64,000 bases of DNA, taken from NCBI GenBank assembly GCA_973895155.1, contig OZ316891.1:20088001-20152000 (forward strand). Direction: 5' to 3'. The notes beneath the pieces are model-generated. The model ran no database searches, had not been told where the DNA came from, and saw nothing but the letters and a program-made list of their open reading frames with translations. Shown here piece by piece: positions 1-13,258 of the stretch. The number at the start of each line of letters is the position of its first letter. Within the stretch, counting starts at the first letter, position 1. This DNA is from Marsupella aquatica. Its lineage: Eukaryota > Marchantiophyta. The translations under genes and the position numbers were made by a program.

Positions 1-449
1 TGTTCGTTAAAAGCTCGGCCTGCCTGGGTACCTAGGTTTTGACAACCTGCTAACTTTGAAGGTATATCCCCAAATCTGGCTGTCAGACCAAGAGTCATTT
101 TCTTTGTGGCATTATTTTATGACCCTTGTCAAAGATCTACAGTAATGATCTATGCTTTTTGATTGTGTTCAATGGGAGAGTTGAATAGGCACAACTCTTA
201 AAAAAACCAACCAAAAAAATATATATACTTGCCATTTCTTTGATACAAACTGAGTTTTGTTAATGGTTAGCCCTCACTCTCAGAAATATCCATGAGATGG
301 GCCAAGGGCACCTTTTTTGCGCCTGACAGTCTACTCTCTCCACAGGTAGTACACTCTCTCAGCTATTGATTATTGGCCGTCTCACTTGACAAATCATTTA
401 GGGTCATTTTGATGTTTAATAAATGTGAAATAAAATTGTGTAAATTTTT

Positions 450-709
450 ACTTTTGTTTGATGTCTTTTTTATGATACCCAATCAATAAATTTTACCTTG
501 AAATTGGATATACAATCATATTGACATTAAATATATAGAATGTATTTTAATATGCCCAAACTGAAATGATTTTGTGATCTACTTTTGTTTGATGTCTTTT
601 TTATGATACCCAATCAATAAATTTTACCTTGAAATTGGATATACAATCATATTGACATTAAATATATAGAATGTATTTTAATATGCCCAAACTGAAATGA
701 TTTTGTGAT
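450..709. repeat. Tandem duplication, 131-bp period
   Basis: Two adjacent, essentially identical AT-rich copies, 450-580 and 581-709, each opening with acttttgtttgatg and ending in gattttgtgat. The near-perfect identity indicates a recent duplication. No coding content is visible. Confidence 0.93.
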
Positions 710-799
710 AGTTCACTTGAGTAGAGACTCATAAGTATTGGATTCAACTATTGTGATTGATTCTTCCCTTTTATAGGGTTTCATGTATTTATTATAAAT

Positions 800-858
800 A
801 AATTATAATATAATAATTACCTTCATTTAAATTATAATATAATAAATACCTTCATTTA
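800..858. repeat. 29-bp AT-rich tandem repeat, two copies
   Basis: A 29-30 bp unit beginning aaattataatataata and ending ccttcattt occurs twice head to tail. It is a local slippage product without other features. Confidence 0.85.
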
Positions 859-1639
859 CATTGAAATAAGGGTAGTGACGGTTGTAGCCTTAATCTACAA
901 CAGTCTTTTTTCAAAATCTGGTGGATCAAGGTCAACATAATTAGTCAACACTGCTTTTAACAAAGTAAAAAAGTGGGGCCAAAAGTGACAATTTCATCCT
1001 CCCACACAAGTTGTGGGACAATGGTGGTGTTTAGCAGCCTACAGGACACATCATTGTCATCCGAACTGAGAACTCTTGGTGATCAATGGCAGGCATGTTG
1101 CTAGTTTGCACTTCATGTTCTTCCCATGTGATTTACTCTTAACTTTAAGTTAGAGTTTGATTGGCTGTTTAGGTGATGCTAGGCTTTTAGTTCCCCTTCA
1201 TTGGATCTTGGCTTGTGTGGGACTAGTATATGGCTCCTCCTCCTTGGCTTGTTTTTCTTGGGGCCCTTTTTCCTCTTTTCCTCCCCTTTTATTGGATTTA
1301 TTGGATTGCTTTGCCTTTGGATCATGTCTCCCGGTTTGGCCTTTCTTGCCTTTGGGCACTGTGATATATACTCCTTATGTATTCTGTTCACCCTTGGGAC
1401 CCATTTAATTGTTTAAGTATTCTTTATGATGTACCTCTTTTGTGGAATCTGTGGCAACAGAAGCTCCACCAATCAAGTGGTTGTAATTCCATTCTAAGGA
1501 CTACCACAAGGCCCACCATACCGTAATCGAGAATCCCCATTCAAGTCCACACCTTTCTTTATCCCATATGGACATCCGACATTCTTGGAAGAATATCTCC
1601 ACCAGATATAGTATATACCCTGAAAAAGTTCCGAAGGCC

Positions 1640-2430
1640 GTAACCACTAGGAGAGAAGGTCACACAAGTGAATGAAGGAGGCCCAGTAAAGTAGTGGAAT
1701 TGAGTATCCTAGTCCCTTTTTTTATTGCTTGCTGAAAAAGTTACATAGATATAGCAACAAGTGAATCCACTAGACCCAATAAGGGTGGCTTGACAAGACT
1801 CAAGGGCCCATTTGTTATTTTTATTCCCTCTAAGATTAAATCCGTGCCATATCATGATTGGCAAGGGCTGGATTTGGTTTTACACTAACTCAGGGGGGTC
1901 CAGATTTACACATGGCAAGAAGGGGCCCAAGTAAGGTTGATGTGAATTGTTTGTTTTGTCTAGAACTTTAGACCTGTTTGAGAGGTGGTCCAAACATTTC
2001 CAACCTTTGGCTCCCTCACTCAAGGGATTTGCACTTCATTTCAAAAAACATTGTTTAGCAATCTATGTTAAACACCAAAAAACTACCTGCACTTCTTGTA
2101 AAGCCACCGCAAAGTTGTGGAAATGTATCCTAGTACTTTTCTTACAGCTTGAGGAAAACGTTACAAAGGAAACAACAACTAGGAGAGATGTCCAACAATT
2201 GAATAAAACATAGACCCCCCTCCTAAAGGGGTGGAAATACGTATCCCAGTCCCTTTCTTTTATCTTGAGGAAAAAGTTACAAACAACGCAACAATGATGG
2301 GAAATGGTCCCACAAGTTGGTTTCTTTGTCCTTTTTCCTTTTGTATTTAAAAAGTGGTCCCGCAACTGAATAAAGAGACCCAATAAAGGACGAGAGATGG
2401 TATCTAATTCCCTGCTTTTTTGGTCAGTTC
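1640..2430. repeat. Degenerate interspersed repeat units
   Basis: A recognisable module recurs near 1711, 2131, 2246 and 2405. It runs as a purine stretch, then gtatccyagtcccttt, a T-run, and gaggaaaaagttac, followed by aactaggagaga or a cacaa-tgaataaa motif. Spacing is irregular (about 420, 115 and 160 bp) and identity is low, so this is an old, decayed array or several overlapping copies of one dispersed repeat. Confidence 0.5.
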
Positions 2431-3750
2431 GAGGCAAGAGGTGGATGCAATGCCCGTGAGGAAAATCCTCATCAATGCATACCCAATGGCGTCTAGGCAC
2501 CTAGCCCCCCTTGAGTGATACCTTGAGAAAAACAGAGTGAAAGGAACAGTAGATGCATTCTCCCTTAGTCCTAGTGTGGTTTGCACAAATAATAAATAAT
2601 CCTGCGGCTTCTAGACTTGGCGTACTAAAAATGGTGGGCTGGAAAACCATGTGGGTGGTTGAAAAACTATATATGAGGTGTAAACTAATACCGGGGAAAC
2701 TAACACTGGGGAAACTAACACTGGAGAAAAGTTTAAAGTCTTACTAAAGAATACTTGGGTGACTTGTAGGTAGCTCCCTTCTTTCCACAAACGGATTTAA
2801 ATGGCCTAAGCTGTGGATATTGGCTAGTTCTATTTTGGCCTCTTTTCTGCCCCTTGGGACCCCTTTTGCCTTTGGGCCTGCTGATCTCCCTCTCCGTGGG
2901 GTTCATGCGGAATAACTAGAAACTTCAAAAAAAAATTATAAAAATAAAATAAAATACTGAGGGAATAAACTGAGAAACCTCTTTGGTTTGGAAGAAGTTT
3001 TTAACTGTCACCCTAGGTCCATTAGTTTGTTTCCTCTTCCTTGCTTGTTAGGGGTTTCCCTTCGCTCACTTCTTCCGTGTTTGATTTTTGTCTGCTTTGG
3101 ACCCCTTTTGTTCTTTCTTTTGTACTATGTTTGGCTTTTGTTGTAAAATGGTTGTATTCATTCCCACAAAAGTATGTAAAAATGACTTTTCACAATTGAG
3201 AGCTACCTTATGCAGCCCACATTTGCAACCCTAAACCAATGTTCTGGCAGCGTTGAAATTGTGCCCTAAATGGGCCTCATCCGCCAGGATCGATGGACTT
3301 GTTTAGTGGAAAACGGATATCAAGGCCCCACAAGTTCCAGCCTTTGAAAATGAAGAGAAAAGGATCATGTGGTAATGCCCTCAAGTTTTTTTCCCAGAAA
3401 TCTAGTGATTTGTGGACAAGGTACACTAAAGATAGCTCTCACTCTCTAAACCAAGTTATCACCTCGGTAATCCCACAATCTGCACCAGTCCACGTGGAAA
3501 TCGTCCAGACTTCACTGGGCGCAGTACCGTAGTAGGGCAGGTAACGTCCGCGACAGCAAGGCCACCACGTGTGTGACTTGGCTCCGGAATATCCGAAAGA
3601 AGATTCAATGCTCGGGATTTGTACCGTCCCTCGAAGTACCGTAGAGCGTCATGGGAGGTAAAGTGGAATCCCGTAAAAGCCAGGGAGGGCTTGTTTGGTC
3701 CGACGGGAACGGCATTAGCCCATGAGGCTGCGGATGTCCCGACGGCGAGA

Positions 3751-4050
3751 AAGGACTGCGCAGTTGGATTCCTGACGAGAGGCTGTTCCCCACAAATAGC
3801 ATTTTCGTCGCACAGCACCTCGTCAAATATTTCGTTTTAGCAATTTATCAAGATTTCCTGATTTTGTGGAAAACATCAGATCGCCCGATGGGGAATGTTA
3901 CTAGAATGTGGTTTTACGTAAAATAAAGAATGACATATATTGATGGTTCACATAGTCTAACGTTCTCATGATATTATTTCTATTTCGCGATTCCTGATGG
4001 TGACCAAGGACTGCAGAGTCGAACTCCTGATGAGAGGCTGTTCCCCACGG
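3751..4050. repeat. Diverged direct repeat pair
   Basis: A 45-48 bp segment at 3751-3798 reappears at 4006-4050. Both contain aaggactgc and share gagaggctgttccccac, with several substitutions between them. Short direct repeats about 255 bp apart; origin unknown. Confidence 0.6.
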
Positions 4051-4810
4051 TAACGTTTTGCAATAAGGTAGTCCAAATTTCAACGGTACTTCTTTTTCCA
4101 CCAAACCCAAATTTCATATAAATTTACGTTCTAGTTTTTCATCCAGAGACAAGTGAGAGAAATAACACATGATGCGCAAAATCTTCCACAGGTACCGAAA
4201 AAATTGAGTGGATCTAAGTTTCATAAATCCTTCAAGAACTTGGAAATCCTATCCTTTCAAAAAACAATTAAATCTCATCAGAGCTTATAGTTAAGTTTAT
4301 TATTAAACTTTCTCAATTTTGGAAAAGAAAGAACTCTAACTAATAATCTACTATCAAAAGTACGCTCTGGAGAGTTACATTTAGACTACTGAAACCTCTA
4401 CTGTAGGTAACGGCAAGTTTCAAAAGTGAGGAAGCAAACCTTGAACCCGGAACACATCGACGGCTCCCGGGCCAGTCAAAGTGTCAAACACATCCTCTGA
4501 CGTGTAAGGTTCTCAATATTCTTCTATTCCGTGACTCACTGACTCGTCATGGGACCAGCCCGTCGACGGCGACCGTGGACTGTACAGCGGTGTCCTAACC
4601 GTACCTGCCTGTTCGTGAAAATCATGTCACGGCAGACAACTGAGCGCGTCGACGGCGAATCGCTTTGGAAGCCACGGTGGGGGCAGGTGGGGGAGGGGCT
4701 TGGTTGGACCGGAACGCCATGGGACCGTGGTCGACCGCGTAGACCCCCCGTGCCTGGAGAAACAGCGGTGTCGAAAGGAAAGGAAGCGAACGGAGAGTGA
4801 AGCTTTCTGG

Positions 4811-4846
4811 AGAGGAGAGGAAAGGAGAGGAGAGGAGAGGAGAGCG
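4811..4846. repeat. GGAGA microsatellite
   Basis: A run of gga/gaga units on the plus strand, roughly seven 5-bp units, upstream of the S6 kinase gene. It is a simple repeat that could lie in the promoter or 5' leader. Confidence 0.8.
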
Positions 4847-4854
4847 AGAAAATG

Positions 4855-5221
4855 TCGACGGGAGAAAAGAAGAGGAGCAGTGCAGCGGTCCAACAACACG
4901 AGACGCATGGGATTGTTGTCTCCTCTCATCCGCTCTTGTAATCTCGCCATGTCTTGCCGCTCTTTATTACTCGGTGAAGTTTCGTTTCGAGGCTGACTTG
5001 CAGAAGAGTGGTGACGGGGTCAAGAAGTTGGACGGGAGAGAAGACGAGGAGCGCAAGGGGTGCAAGGGGTGCAGCAACACGGCACACAGGCGAGCGGGAA
5101 ATTTGCTTCTCATAGGCTGTCGCAATCTCACGGTGCCTAATCTCGTCCACTCTTTGTTATTGGTCGGTAAAGTTTCGTTTCGAGGAGAAAAGATTGCCAG
5201 ATTGCAGAAGAAGAGTCACGG
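4855..5221. repeat. Diverged tandem duplication upstream of S6K
   Basis: Copy 1 (about 4855-5021) and copy 2 (about 5030-5221) share blocks in the same order: gacgggaga-gaagacgagga, caacacg, a ctcttattattggtcggt-like block, aagtttcgtttcgagg, and cagaagagtgac-gg. They are GC-richer than the flanks. The pair lies in the likely promoter or 5' leader of the kinase gene about 650 bp downstream. Neither copy reads as a conserved protein. Confidence 0.7.
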
Positions 5222-5869
5222 ACGGACGCGCATCATCTTCCTCAGGCACAGGAGAGGAGCCACTGTTTTCGGTACGAGCAGAAAAAAATGGCTTAGTGAA
5301 CACATAACATTGGCGAACGCGCGAAATAGGGGGACGCGCAAGCAAGTGGAGCAGAAGGAAAGTAGGACACGGGGAGAGTCCATTGGGGACAACGTGGTGG
5401 TGGTCGTGTAGAAATCCGGGTCGGGCTCGTTGTAGATAAGCACAATGTAACCCTTGTGCATCCTCCTGGCCGCCCTCGAGCGTGCTGTGTTGTGCTGTGT
5501 AGGTTTCCGTATTTGTGCTTGTGTTAGCTTTCGTTAATATTTTCTCTCTGGACGCTTCTCTGAGCGAGTTAGGTCTTGTTGACGAGACCTCGGGCTGAGA
5601 TTATTTGCAATGCGACTTTTGTTGAACCAAATTTCATGGTGCGGTCTCAATTTCGCACTGTGATGGTGTTTTGCAATCTTCTGTGACAAGAAATCTTTCG
5701 GGACGGCCCGACACCGTACCACCTGAATTTGGACTCTTATTTCCTGCTCGGGTGGAGGTATTCATATTTTCCCGACTCTCTCCTTTGGGCCCGTTCCGTT
5801 GGTTAGTAGTTTGATAGTTTCGTACGACCTTTTTTCACCTTAGAAGAGCTCTTCCTGGGTTTGTCAGAC

Positions 5870-8443
<2,574 letters not shown>

Positions 8444-9257
8444 TTGAATCATCCCAAAGCAAACGTAAGCCAGCTATGTTTTTTATACATACAAGCTGGC
8501 AGGTTGTACAGATTGATGGGATCTTTTACAGGTTGCAACCCTGCTCCGAGAAGTGACTGGACTTCTCAATGTACTTTAGTATTCTTGGGGTGGCAAGAAC
8601 TCAAATTGATGCGTTTTGTAACGGGACTTGTACTCATAGAGACCATGATTTATCTTAATCCAGTAAATTCCAGATCTTGTTGTTTCTAGACTAACCCAGG
8701 GATTTTATAATTTTGATGCTGGAGTCAAGTAATCTGCCAGTGACTTTTAACCGTCCGACCATTTTATACAGTTCAATAGAAACCCAACATTGGGCTAGTA
8801 TTGGAGAATTTTCGCCAGAATGCCTGGCTGTGTATCCGGAGAATGCCTTCCAAGTGAACCTAGATGTTTCCTAGGAATCATTAATAGTTACCCTAGCCAC
8901 CAGTCTTTCATAGTTTCAATTAGTCGTATCTGTTTACTGCAATTTAGCAAACCCGATATTTTTTCAATTTTAATGTAGTAGCTTTCGAAGACCTATTCTG
9001 TGGTCTGCATTTCAGTTGAGACCTGAAAGTTGAACGTTCAGCGAACTGGACTTTGTTTTAAAAAGACTGCCACTTACGCACGTCGCTAAAATAAAAACTG
9101 AGCCTCCATGGTATTCTTTTGAATCTTGATTGGGCTTTTCAATGTTTTCGAATCCTCTTCGAGATATTGCTTTGGAGATATTGTGCATAATCGAACGTAG
9201 TCTGTGTTCTTCCAACTCTTAGTGGTAGAGCATCATGATATTGCTTAAAATTTAGTG

Positions 9258-9371
9258 GACCTCTTCACTTCTGTACTGCCTGTGCCCATAGCTGCATTGA
9301 ATGTTTGGTGTCTTGACCTCTTCACTTCTGTACTGCCTGTGCCCATAGCTGCATTGAATGTTTGGTGTCTT
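9258..9371. repeat. Perfect 57-bp tandem duplication
   Basis: The unit starting gacctcttcacttctg and ending tttggtgtctt occurs twice without a mismatch (9258-9314 and 9315-9371). 57 is a multiple of three, but no convincing gene covers it. Confidence 0.95.
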
Positions 9372-10844
9372 TTCTCAGGTCCTAGAAATAGTCACTGTGT
9401 CAGAAATGCTGTGTACTTGAATGTGCACCAAGTGACAGTGACTTGCGTAGCGCATCATTCAAAAGACTCACAACACTGTATGAGTTCGGGGCTAAGCTTT
9501 ATCATGGTGGAAAAATTCCCTGACGGTGAAAATTAAAATTTATGCTTTACTTTCTAATTTAAGAATCCCACTTCAACATCCACTCCAACGTCAACTTGCT
9601 CCCATAACATGCGTCACAGTTCTATCCCAAACGCTATAAGGACAGTAAGTGATCTCTTAAGTGTTCACTTTGGGCAGGATTCCTGAATGCGTGATGACAC
9701 CTTCCTGAAGATGCAGGAGGGGCTCGGCCAGTTAATTTCAAGTAGATTGTCACTCTTGTCTCTTGTCTTTGGATGACGTGTCTACAAGACTCAGCTGTCT
9801 CCAGGCGCGGTTTCAGAAGTTTGTCACTCTTGTGATTTCTAGCGTATTTTATAAGGTTTTTACTTTTTTGCCAGAGGGGCAAATGTCCAGTGTGTGAAGG
9901 AGAAGATGCTCAAATATTCGTAATACAATTATTTCCCTGACCGTCGGATCTCCTTAGATATAAGGATGACCGTTAGATTCTAGCTAATGGGACCTGTGAT
10001 TAGGTGGAACGTTGGCTAATGAGACAGAAAAATACTAGCTAATTTTTGCCAAAACTGGCAAAATCTTTTTGGGGAGGTGATATTTGGTGAATTCTTTTGC
10101 CAAAAATGTTGCTTATGACCATACTCTATTGGGAGTAGGATCTAGCCTATAAATAGGTCATAGTGTACTGGGGTACAAGTATAATCAGCATCCGTATCTG
10201 GTATCATAGACAAGTATAGCAATGTTCTATTCTACAGAAGATGATAATTATGTCATATGTACAAGGTCTACGATCGTGAGTAGTCAGTTGACAATGGTAT
10301 CCTCCCTTTGGGTGGAGTATTAAAGGTGTTTTAAGGGGGGGGGGGGAGTGGAATTCTGGTGTGGATGAGGAATAAATATGAGTAAAAATTCAAATGAAAT
10401 TGTTTGTCTCACTGTCAAGTATGAGAGTCCATTTTCTTTTATAAAGCAAATGACCCTTGAGACTAGAAATTTGACCAACATTATAAAGCAAAAGTATTAC
10501 AACTACTCTTCTTCTTAGCACAACCAGGTGTGTAACTCCATTCAGTTGGCCATGACTGACCCCCTTAGGTCAAGGTTAAAGGTACATTGGCAAGAGTAGT
10601 TATAGATGAAAAGTGTTCCCAATAAGCCAAACCCAAATTGTACAAAAATAAAGTACATGGGTGTGATCAATCTCAAATCCTAAACATGTCTCTGTCCCTC
10701 ATCCACACCAGAATTTCACGGCACACTGTACAATTCCTCTGAGATGTACAATCAAGTGTATTATACCCAAAATCATCAACAACTATAAAATATAATGTCT
10801 GTTTCCTTAATAAATCATCACAGAATTTTTGTTATTTCTGGGGA

Positions 10845-10920
10845 AATAGCTTAGTGGTTTATAGCACTGGTTCTTTGCCCAACACATACGGGAGTACGTA
10901 AGGGTTTGATGTTGCTACAT
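10845..10920 (+). repeat. tRNA-like head of a possible SINE
   Basis: The sequence tagcttagtggtttatagc fits a pol III A-box and D-arm, and gggtttgatgtt about 50 bp later resembles a B-box. The arms do not fold into a sound cloverleaf, so a functional tRNA is unlikely. A tRNA-derived SINE head or relic is the better reading. The 3' boundary is not visible. Confidence 0.35.
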
Positions 10921-11037
10921 GATGGCGCACCTTTCTCAACAACAATTACTTTGTCCTTTATTTGCCTTTCCAGAAATGAACTTGTTACCAGGAACACAAA
11001 GCTCACCACAGAAGTTTAGGAGCGAGGACCAAAAATT

Positions 11038-11369
11038 TGTTAAGGATTGCTCTTATTCTTGTTACTCAAAGGTTACGGTACTTAGGCTAACCACAGTTAG
11101 GGTCTTAGCTAAGGTTAGGTTAGTCGTGTATGACCTTGTATATACCAAGGCTAGTGTAAGCCGCTGGTGTGGTGTGCTTACTCATTGTAACGGAGCAACT
11201 TGAGGAAGAGGGAGAGCATGTGTGTTTGTCTACTCTTGAAGTAAAGCTTGAGTGTTCGTGTGGACGTAGCCTTGGAGAAAAGGTGAACCACGTAGAGATT
11301 GTGTCGACTACGTGTGCATGGAATGAATCATGGTTGTATGGTCGTTGCAAATGACGTCTTAGTTCAACA
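11038..11369 (+). repeat. 5' LTR of copia element 1
   Basis: 332 bp, TG...CA ends, about 96% or more like the 3' copy by eye. The segment tgtatataccaagg (TATATA at 11139-11144) is a plausible TATA box. The last 100 bp resemble the LTR ends of elements 2 and 3, showing one lineage. Confidence 0.93.
11139..11144 (+). promoter_or_regulatory. Probable LTR TATA box
   Basis: TATATA in the middle of the 5' LTR. The solo LTR at 26.1 kb carries tgtatataac at the matching place. This would position retroelement transcription start in the R region; inferred from sequence only. Confidence 0.4.
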
Positions 11370-11964
11370 ATTCGTATCAGAGCAAGCCTGGGAGGTGACG
11401 TTGAGGTGATCAAAATTTTCGTGACATGTTGGTGACGGTTTTTTCCAGCGGTTAGAGTCGGTGGATTTCACGGAGTTCCGTCGCATGGAACTTGGAGCTG
11501 TTGGGCTCAACGGATAGATCGGGGCAAGGGCTATCTAACGGTGTAAAGAAATCTTTGAATGGAGTTTGTGGTGCGGAGGAATTCATGTTTCCATCGTTCT
11601 GGATTTTTTGTGATTCGTGTTCGACGGTTTTCTTTGATGGTTCTTTTGGGGTGGCACCTGAGATCGTTTACTCAACGGTGTGAGATTTGCGGTGGACGAG
11701 GTGACGCATACTATAGCTCAAATCGTAGATCGGGCAAAGCTGATCGTTTTGGTAGCTGGTCTACTGTTGAAGGTGTAGCGAGTGTGACGTTCCGAGCAAA
11801 AGAGCCGTTCTGAGTTTCTGACCGGCTATGAAGTCTTTTTTTGACTGAAGCGGGGTTTCTTGTCGTTACGTCCGACTCGGAGGAAGATTCGTGAAGTGCT
11901 GCGGCTTAAAGGAGAGATTTAGGGTTTAGTTGCCAAATATTCCACAATACGAATTTTGTGTCAA
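11370..11964 (+). other. Untranslated leader of copia element 1
   Basis: About 595 bp that align block by block with the leaders of elements 2 and 3 (for example ggaggtgacg, ttccgtcgcatggaacttg, ggtgcggaggaa). No coding frame is expected here. It ends abruptly where RT sequence begins, so the gag-integrase region is deleted. Confidence 0.75.
11371..11383 (+). promoter_or_regulatory. Primer-binding site (initiator tRNA-Met)
   Basis: ttcgtatcagagc lies immediately after the 5' LTR. It matches the plant copia consensus tggtatcagagc, complementary to the 3' end of initiator tRNA-Met, apart from the first bases. Confidence 0.8.
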
Positions 11965-12068
11965 CTTGTTTTGTTTTTGATCTGGTGTTAGATCAAATCG
12001 ATGTTGTTACTGCTTTTCTCTATGGCACCTTGGAAGAACAATTTTCATGAGGCAACCACTGGGCTTTG
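11965..12068 (+). pseudogene. Reverse transcriptase fragment, copia element 1
   Basis: Reads LVLDQIDVVTAFLYGTLEE and, after a small frame disruption near 12044, MRQPLGF. This is the core of copia RT before the catalytic YVDD box. It runs into the assembly gap at 12069. Confidence 0.85.
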
Positions 12069-12168
12069 NNNNNNNNNNNNNNNNNNNNNNNNNNNNNNNN
12101 NNNNNNNNNNNNNNNNNNNNNNNNNNNNNNNNNNNNNNNNNNNNNNNNNNNNNNNNNNNNNNNNNNNN
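12069..12168. other. Assembly gap (100 N)
   Basis: Exactly 100 undetermined bases, a conventional placeholder of unknown true length. Reading frames running through it are meaningless. Confidence 0.98.
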
Positions 12169-12698
12169 AGTGAATCCCTTGGCAACAAGCCTTGCCTTGT
12201 ATATCTTGTCTCCTCCATCTAAAGAGTTGTCCTTCAGCTTGTAAATCCACTTGTTATCCACCACTTGTTGATCACTTGGCAGCTGCACCAGCTTCCATGT
12301 TTTGTTGTCACTTAAAGATTGCAACTCCCTCTGCATTGCTGTATTCCATTCATCTTTCTCGTCTGAAATGCTTGCCTCATGATATGAAGACGGTTCTCCT
12401 TCTTCCAAGATCAGTGCTCTATCATCACCATCAGGTGCAATGTCAGCATCATCTAACCTTGATGAATCTGTTCATTGTCCATACCTTGTAGGAGCTCGAG
12501 TAGTTCACCTTGATTTTCTAGCTGATGATTCTGACTGATCTTGCTCCGTTGGTTGATTTTGAGGTATTCCAACAACAACTTGCTCTTCTTGTTCCATCAT
12601 CGGAACCAGCTCCATTATCGGAGCACCTCCTTCAACTATGTCATAAAAACCCTCATGACCAATCTCCCCCTCAACATGGTCTAGGATAGGAGATTTAC
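12169..12698 (-). pseudogene. Inverted integrase/RT fragment in copia element 1
   Basis: On the minus strand this reads from integrase C-terminus (GKSPIL...HVEGEIG) through the linker (ALILEEGEPSSYHEAS) to early RT (KTWKLVQLP, KWIYKLK, RLVAKGF), colinear with element 2 but opposite to the LTRs and to the flanking RT and RNase H pieces. At least one stop interrupts the linker. The right junction is near 12698-12700, where minus-strand homology stops and plus-strand RNase H begins. Confidence 0.85.
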
Positions 12699-13065
12699 CT
12701 TACAAAAGTGTGTATCTCAGTCTACTACAGAAGCAGAATATGTTGCAACAGCAGAAGCAGCAAAGGAAGCAATTTGGTTGGATAAGCTGGTCACTGAGAT
12801 GGGATTGGAGCATGGAAAAATAGCTCTTCATTGTGACAGCCAAAGTGCGCTTCACCTAGCTATTAACCAGGTTATGGATAGCAGGGTGAAACACATTGAC
12901 ATCAGGTACCATTTTATTAGGCAATCAGTGTCTAATAAAATGTTTGAGCTAGTCAAGATTGATGGAAAGCTCAACCCAGCTGATGCTTTTACCAAAGTGA
13001 TTCCTTTGGAGAGTTACTCAAGACACCGTGCTACTTTGCAAGTTTTGCATTGGCAGCACAAGTAG
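12699..13065 (+). pseudogene. RNase H C-terminal fragment, copia element 1
   Basis: Begins with LQKCVSQSTTEAEY and runs to a natural stop at 13063-13065 after LHWQHK. It contains the RNase H TTEAEY and HCDSQSA signatures and the PADAFTK tail typical of plant copia. The N-terminal half of RNase H is missing at the inversion junction. Confidence 0.88.
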
Positions 13066-13247
13066 AGTAACTTAACAATATGTAATTTTTGTATATGGGT
13101 TACTCAATACTGTTATGGCTACGGCTTAATTCTAGTTAACCTTAAATGGTTTTTAGGGGGACACCTATGGTTTTAGGTGATTATCTAGAATTTCCCGTTG
13201 AGTATCTCATATGGATAGCAGAAATTGCAGTCCCCAAGACTAGAGTC

Positions 13248-13257
13248 AAGGGGGAGT
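13248..13257 (+). promoter_or_regulatory. Polypurine tract
   Basis: aagggggagt directly before the 3' LTR, in the expected place for plus-strand priming. It supports the plus orientation of element 1 despite the inverted piece. Confidence 0.8.
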
Positions 13258-13258
13258 T

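Larger units (their letters stand above)
1..4500. other. Intergenic, no gene recognised
   Basis: About 4.5 kb of AT-rich sequence with no open frame that looks like a protein. It holds several local duplications, listed separately, and polypurine/polypyrimidine runs around 1250-1330 and 2840-2900. Short open frames here lack any motif I recognise and overlap on both strands. Confidence 0.6.
8444..11032. other. Intergenic, 3' flank of S6K
   Basis: Presumed 3' UTR of the kinase followed by non-coding DNA. It contains a perfect 57-bp duplication, a 12-G run at 10335-10346 and a tRNA-like SINE head near 10845. The segment around 9940-10080 (ccgttagattctagctaatggg, then ggctaat-ttttgcc) resembles 25470-25560, so a dispersed repeat is present. 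No gene recognised. Confidence 0.55.

Noticed and set aside
2063-2500. 145-codon minus-strand open frame
   Set aside because: It coincides with the degenerate repeat modules and has no motif or splice context.
4549-4996. Arg-rich open frames near 4.6-5.0 kb
   Set aside because: Composition follows the local GC and GGAGA repeats; three frames are open at once, which fits low-stop composition rather than coding.
4797-5411. 204-codon open frame upstream of S6K
   Set aside because: It runs through the GGAGA microsatellite and the tandem duplication, has no recognisable domain, and overlaps open frames on the other strand. It is most likely leader/promoter DNA.
5861-5869. N-terminal extension of S6K by three codons
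   Set aside because: The extension begins with TTG; the first ATG is 5870, which is the normal eukaryotic choice.
10845-10920. Functional tRNA gene
   Set aside because: A- and B-box-like motifs are present but acceptor and anticodon stems do not pair convincingly.
12001-12408. Open frames running through the N gap
   Set aside because: They consist of undetermined bases joined to two retroelement fragments in opposite orientation; no real protein.
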